This document shows, in pieces, positions 42,052 to 42,211 of a stretch of DNA of 42,211 nt. The stretch spans positions 1 through 42,211 of the forward strand of contig CAIYUO010000067.1 of the NCBI GenBank assembly GCA_903929425.1, given 5' to 3'. Numbering within the stretch: the first letter of the stretch is position 1; each line of letters begins with the position of its first letter. The stretch is from an uncultured Bacteroidota bacterium. Lineage in GTDB: Bacteria > Bacteroidota > Bacteroidia > Chitinophagales > Chitinophagaceae. Below the pieces are notes generated by a model. It searched no databases and was not told where the DNA came from. It worked only from the letters and a program-made list of their open reading frames with translations. Position numbers and translations under genes: made by a program.

Positions 42052-42124
42052 GATTCTGTAGCTCAGTTGGTAGAGCAATACACTTTTAATGTATGGGTCC
42101 TGGGTTCGAGTCCCAGCGGGATCA
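42052..42124 (+). tRNA. tRNA-Lys (anticodon TTT)
   Basis: The 73-nt cloverleaf is complete. The acceptor is GATTCTG/CGGGATC, with T-G pairs at two positions. The D arm is GCTC-AGTTGGTA-GAGC. The anticodon stem ATACA/TGTAT encloses CTTTTAA with anticodon TTT. The T arm is CTGGG-TTCGAGT-CCCAG. The discriminator is A. CCA is not encoded. A full promoter precedes it and a strong terminator follows. Confidence 0.96.
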
Positions 42125-42127
42125 CAA

Positions 42128-42154
42128 AGCTCCGACGCAAGTCGGGGCTTTTTT
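42128..42154 (+). terminator. Terminator of tRNA-Lys
   Basis: AGCTCCGAC (42128-42136) pairs with GTCGGGGCT (42141-42149), 9 bp with one G-T pair and a GCAA tetraloop, followed by TTTTT. It begins four bases after the tRNA. Confidence 0.9.
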
Positions 42155-42169
42155 GTTTTAAGGACGTGT

Positions 42170-42185
42170 CGAAAGCATGCTTTCG
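42170..42185. repeat. 16-base perfect palindrome after the tRNA-Lys terminator
   Basis: CGAAAGCATGCTTTCG is a perfect inverted repeat. It lies beyond the tRNA-Lys terminator, close to the window edge, and may be the first member of a hairpin cluster like that after tRNA-Cys. Confidence 0.6.
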
Positions 42186-42211
42186 TAAACGTTCGAGAAA
42201 CAAAAAAGCAA

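Overview
The window looks like chromosomal core DNA from a member of the Bacteroidota, most likely Chitinophagaceae or a close relative. This rests on four things. The DNA is AT-rich with no convincing Shine-Dalgarno sequences. Many gene starts are preceded by the Bacteroidota -7 promoter element TAnnTTTG, and one tRNA has the full TTTG-N19-TAnnTTTG form. Exported proteins include GH20 and GH29 glycosidases and a POTRA/beta-barrel protein. Finally, an MqnA gene and a long UbiD-type decarboxylase are both present, as expected for futalosine-route menaquinone synthesis. The family-level assignment is an inference; no rRNA is present to test it. I see no insertion sequence, prophage, integrase, CRISPR array or defence cassette.

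Layout. (1) 1-2032: the 3' end of ornithine aminotransferase, a bidirectional terminator, then three minus-strand orphan envelope genes (two small membrane proteins and a lipoprotein). (2) 2033-2587: a gene-free stretch containing a cluster of unlike hairpins, a terminator and tRNA-Cys. (3) 2588-5865: a nucleoside phosphorylase, dapF and Nudix operon, facing a small membrane protein and a YhhQ-type queuosine-precursor transporter. (4) 5944-15260: a surface-polysaccharide locus with a YfhO-type membrane protein, four family-2 glycosyltransferases, two methyltransferases and a flippase, with unusually frequent strand switches. (5) 15270-25333: housekeeping genes mqnA, purB, a DnaQ-type exonuclease, valS, a GNAT acetyltransferase, an Lrp/AsnC regulator, ahcY and a GH20 hexosaminidase. 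(6) 25466-32693: an outer-membrane barrel protein, a DUF2452 protein, a UbiD decarboxylase, pdxJ, a GH29 fucosidase and purE. (7) 32755-42124: bshC, a sterol-desaturase-family oxygenase, rimO, prfC, lpdA, a SAM hydroxide adenosyltransferase, an SDR oxidoreductase and tRNA-Lys.

How the parts fit. Several genes touch the S-adenosylmethionine cycle (ahcY, the SAM hydroxide adenosyltransferase, radical-SAM RimO, two methyltransferases), but they are not one operon. MqnA and the UbiD protein probably act in the same menaquinone pathway from separate loci. The polysaccharide genes form the only clear accessory block.

No dramatic new system is evident. The most interesting non-coding signals are: the hairpin cluster after tRNA-Cys, whose first 31 nt resemble the sequence after the tRNA-Lys terminator; a 13-of-15 match to the Escherichia coli Lrp consensus between the Lrp-type gene and ahcY; a palindrome formed by two facing -7 elements between mqnA and purB; paired ATCGAT-type palindromes around the desaturase promoter; and a 47-bp convergent coding overlap between the desaturase and rimO.
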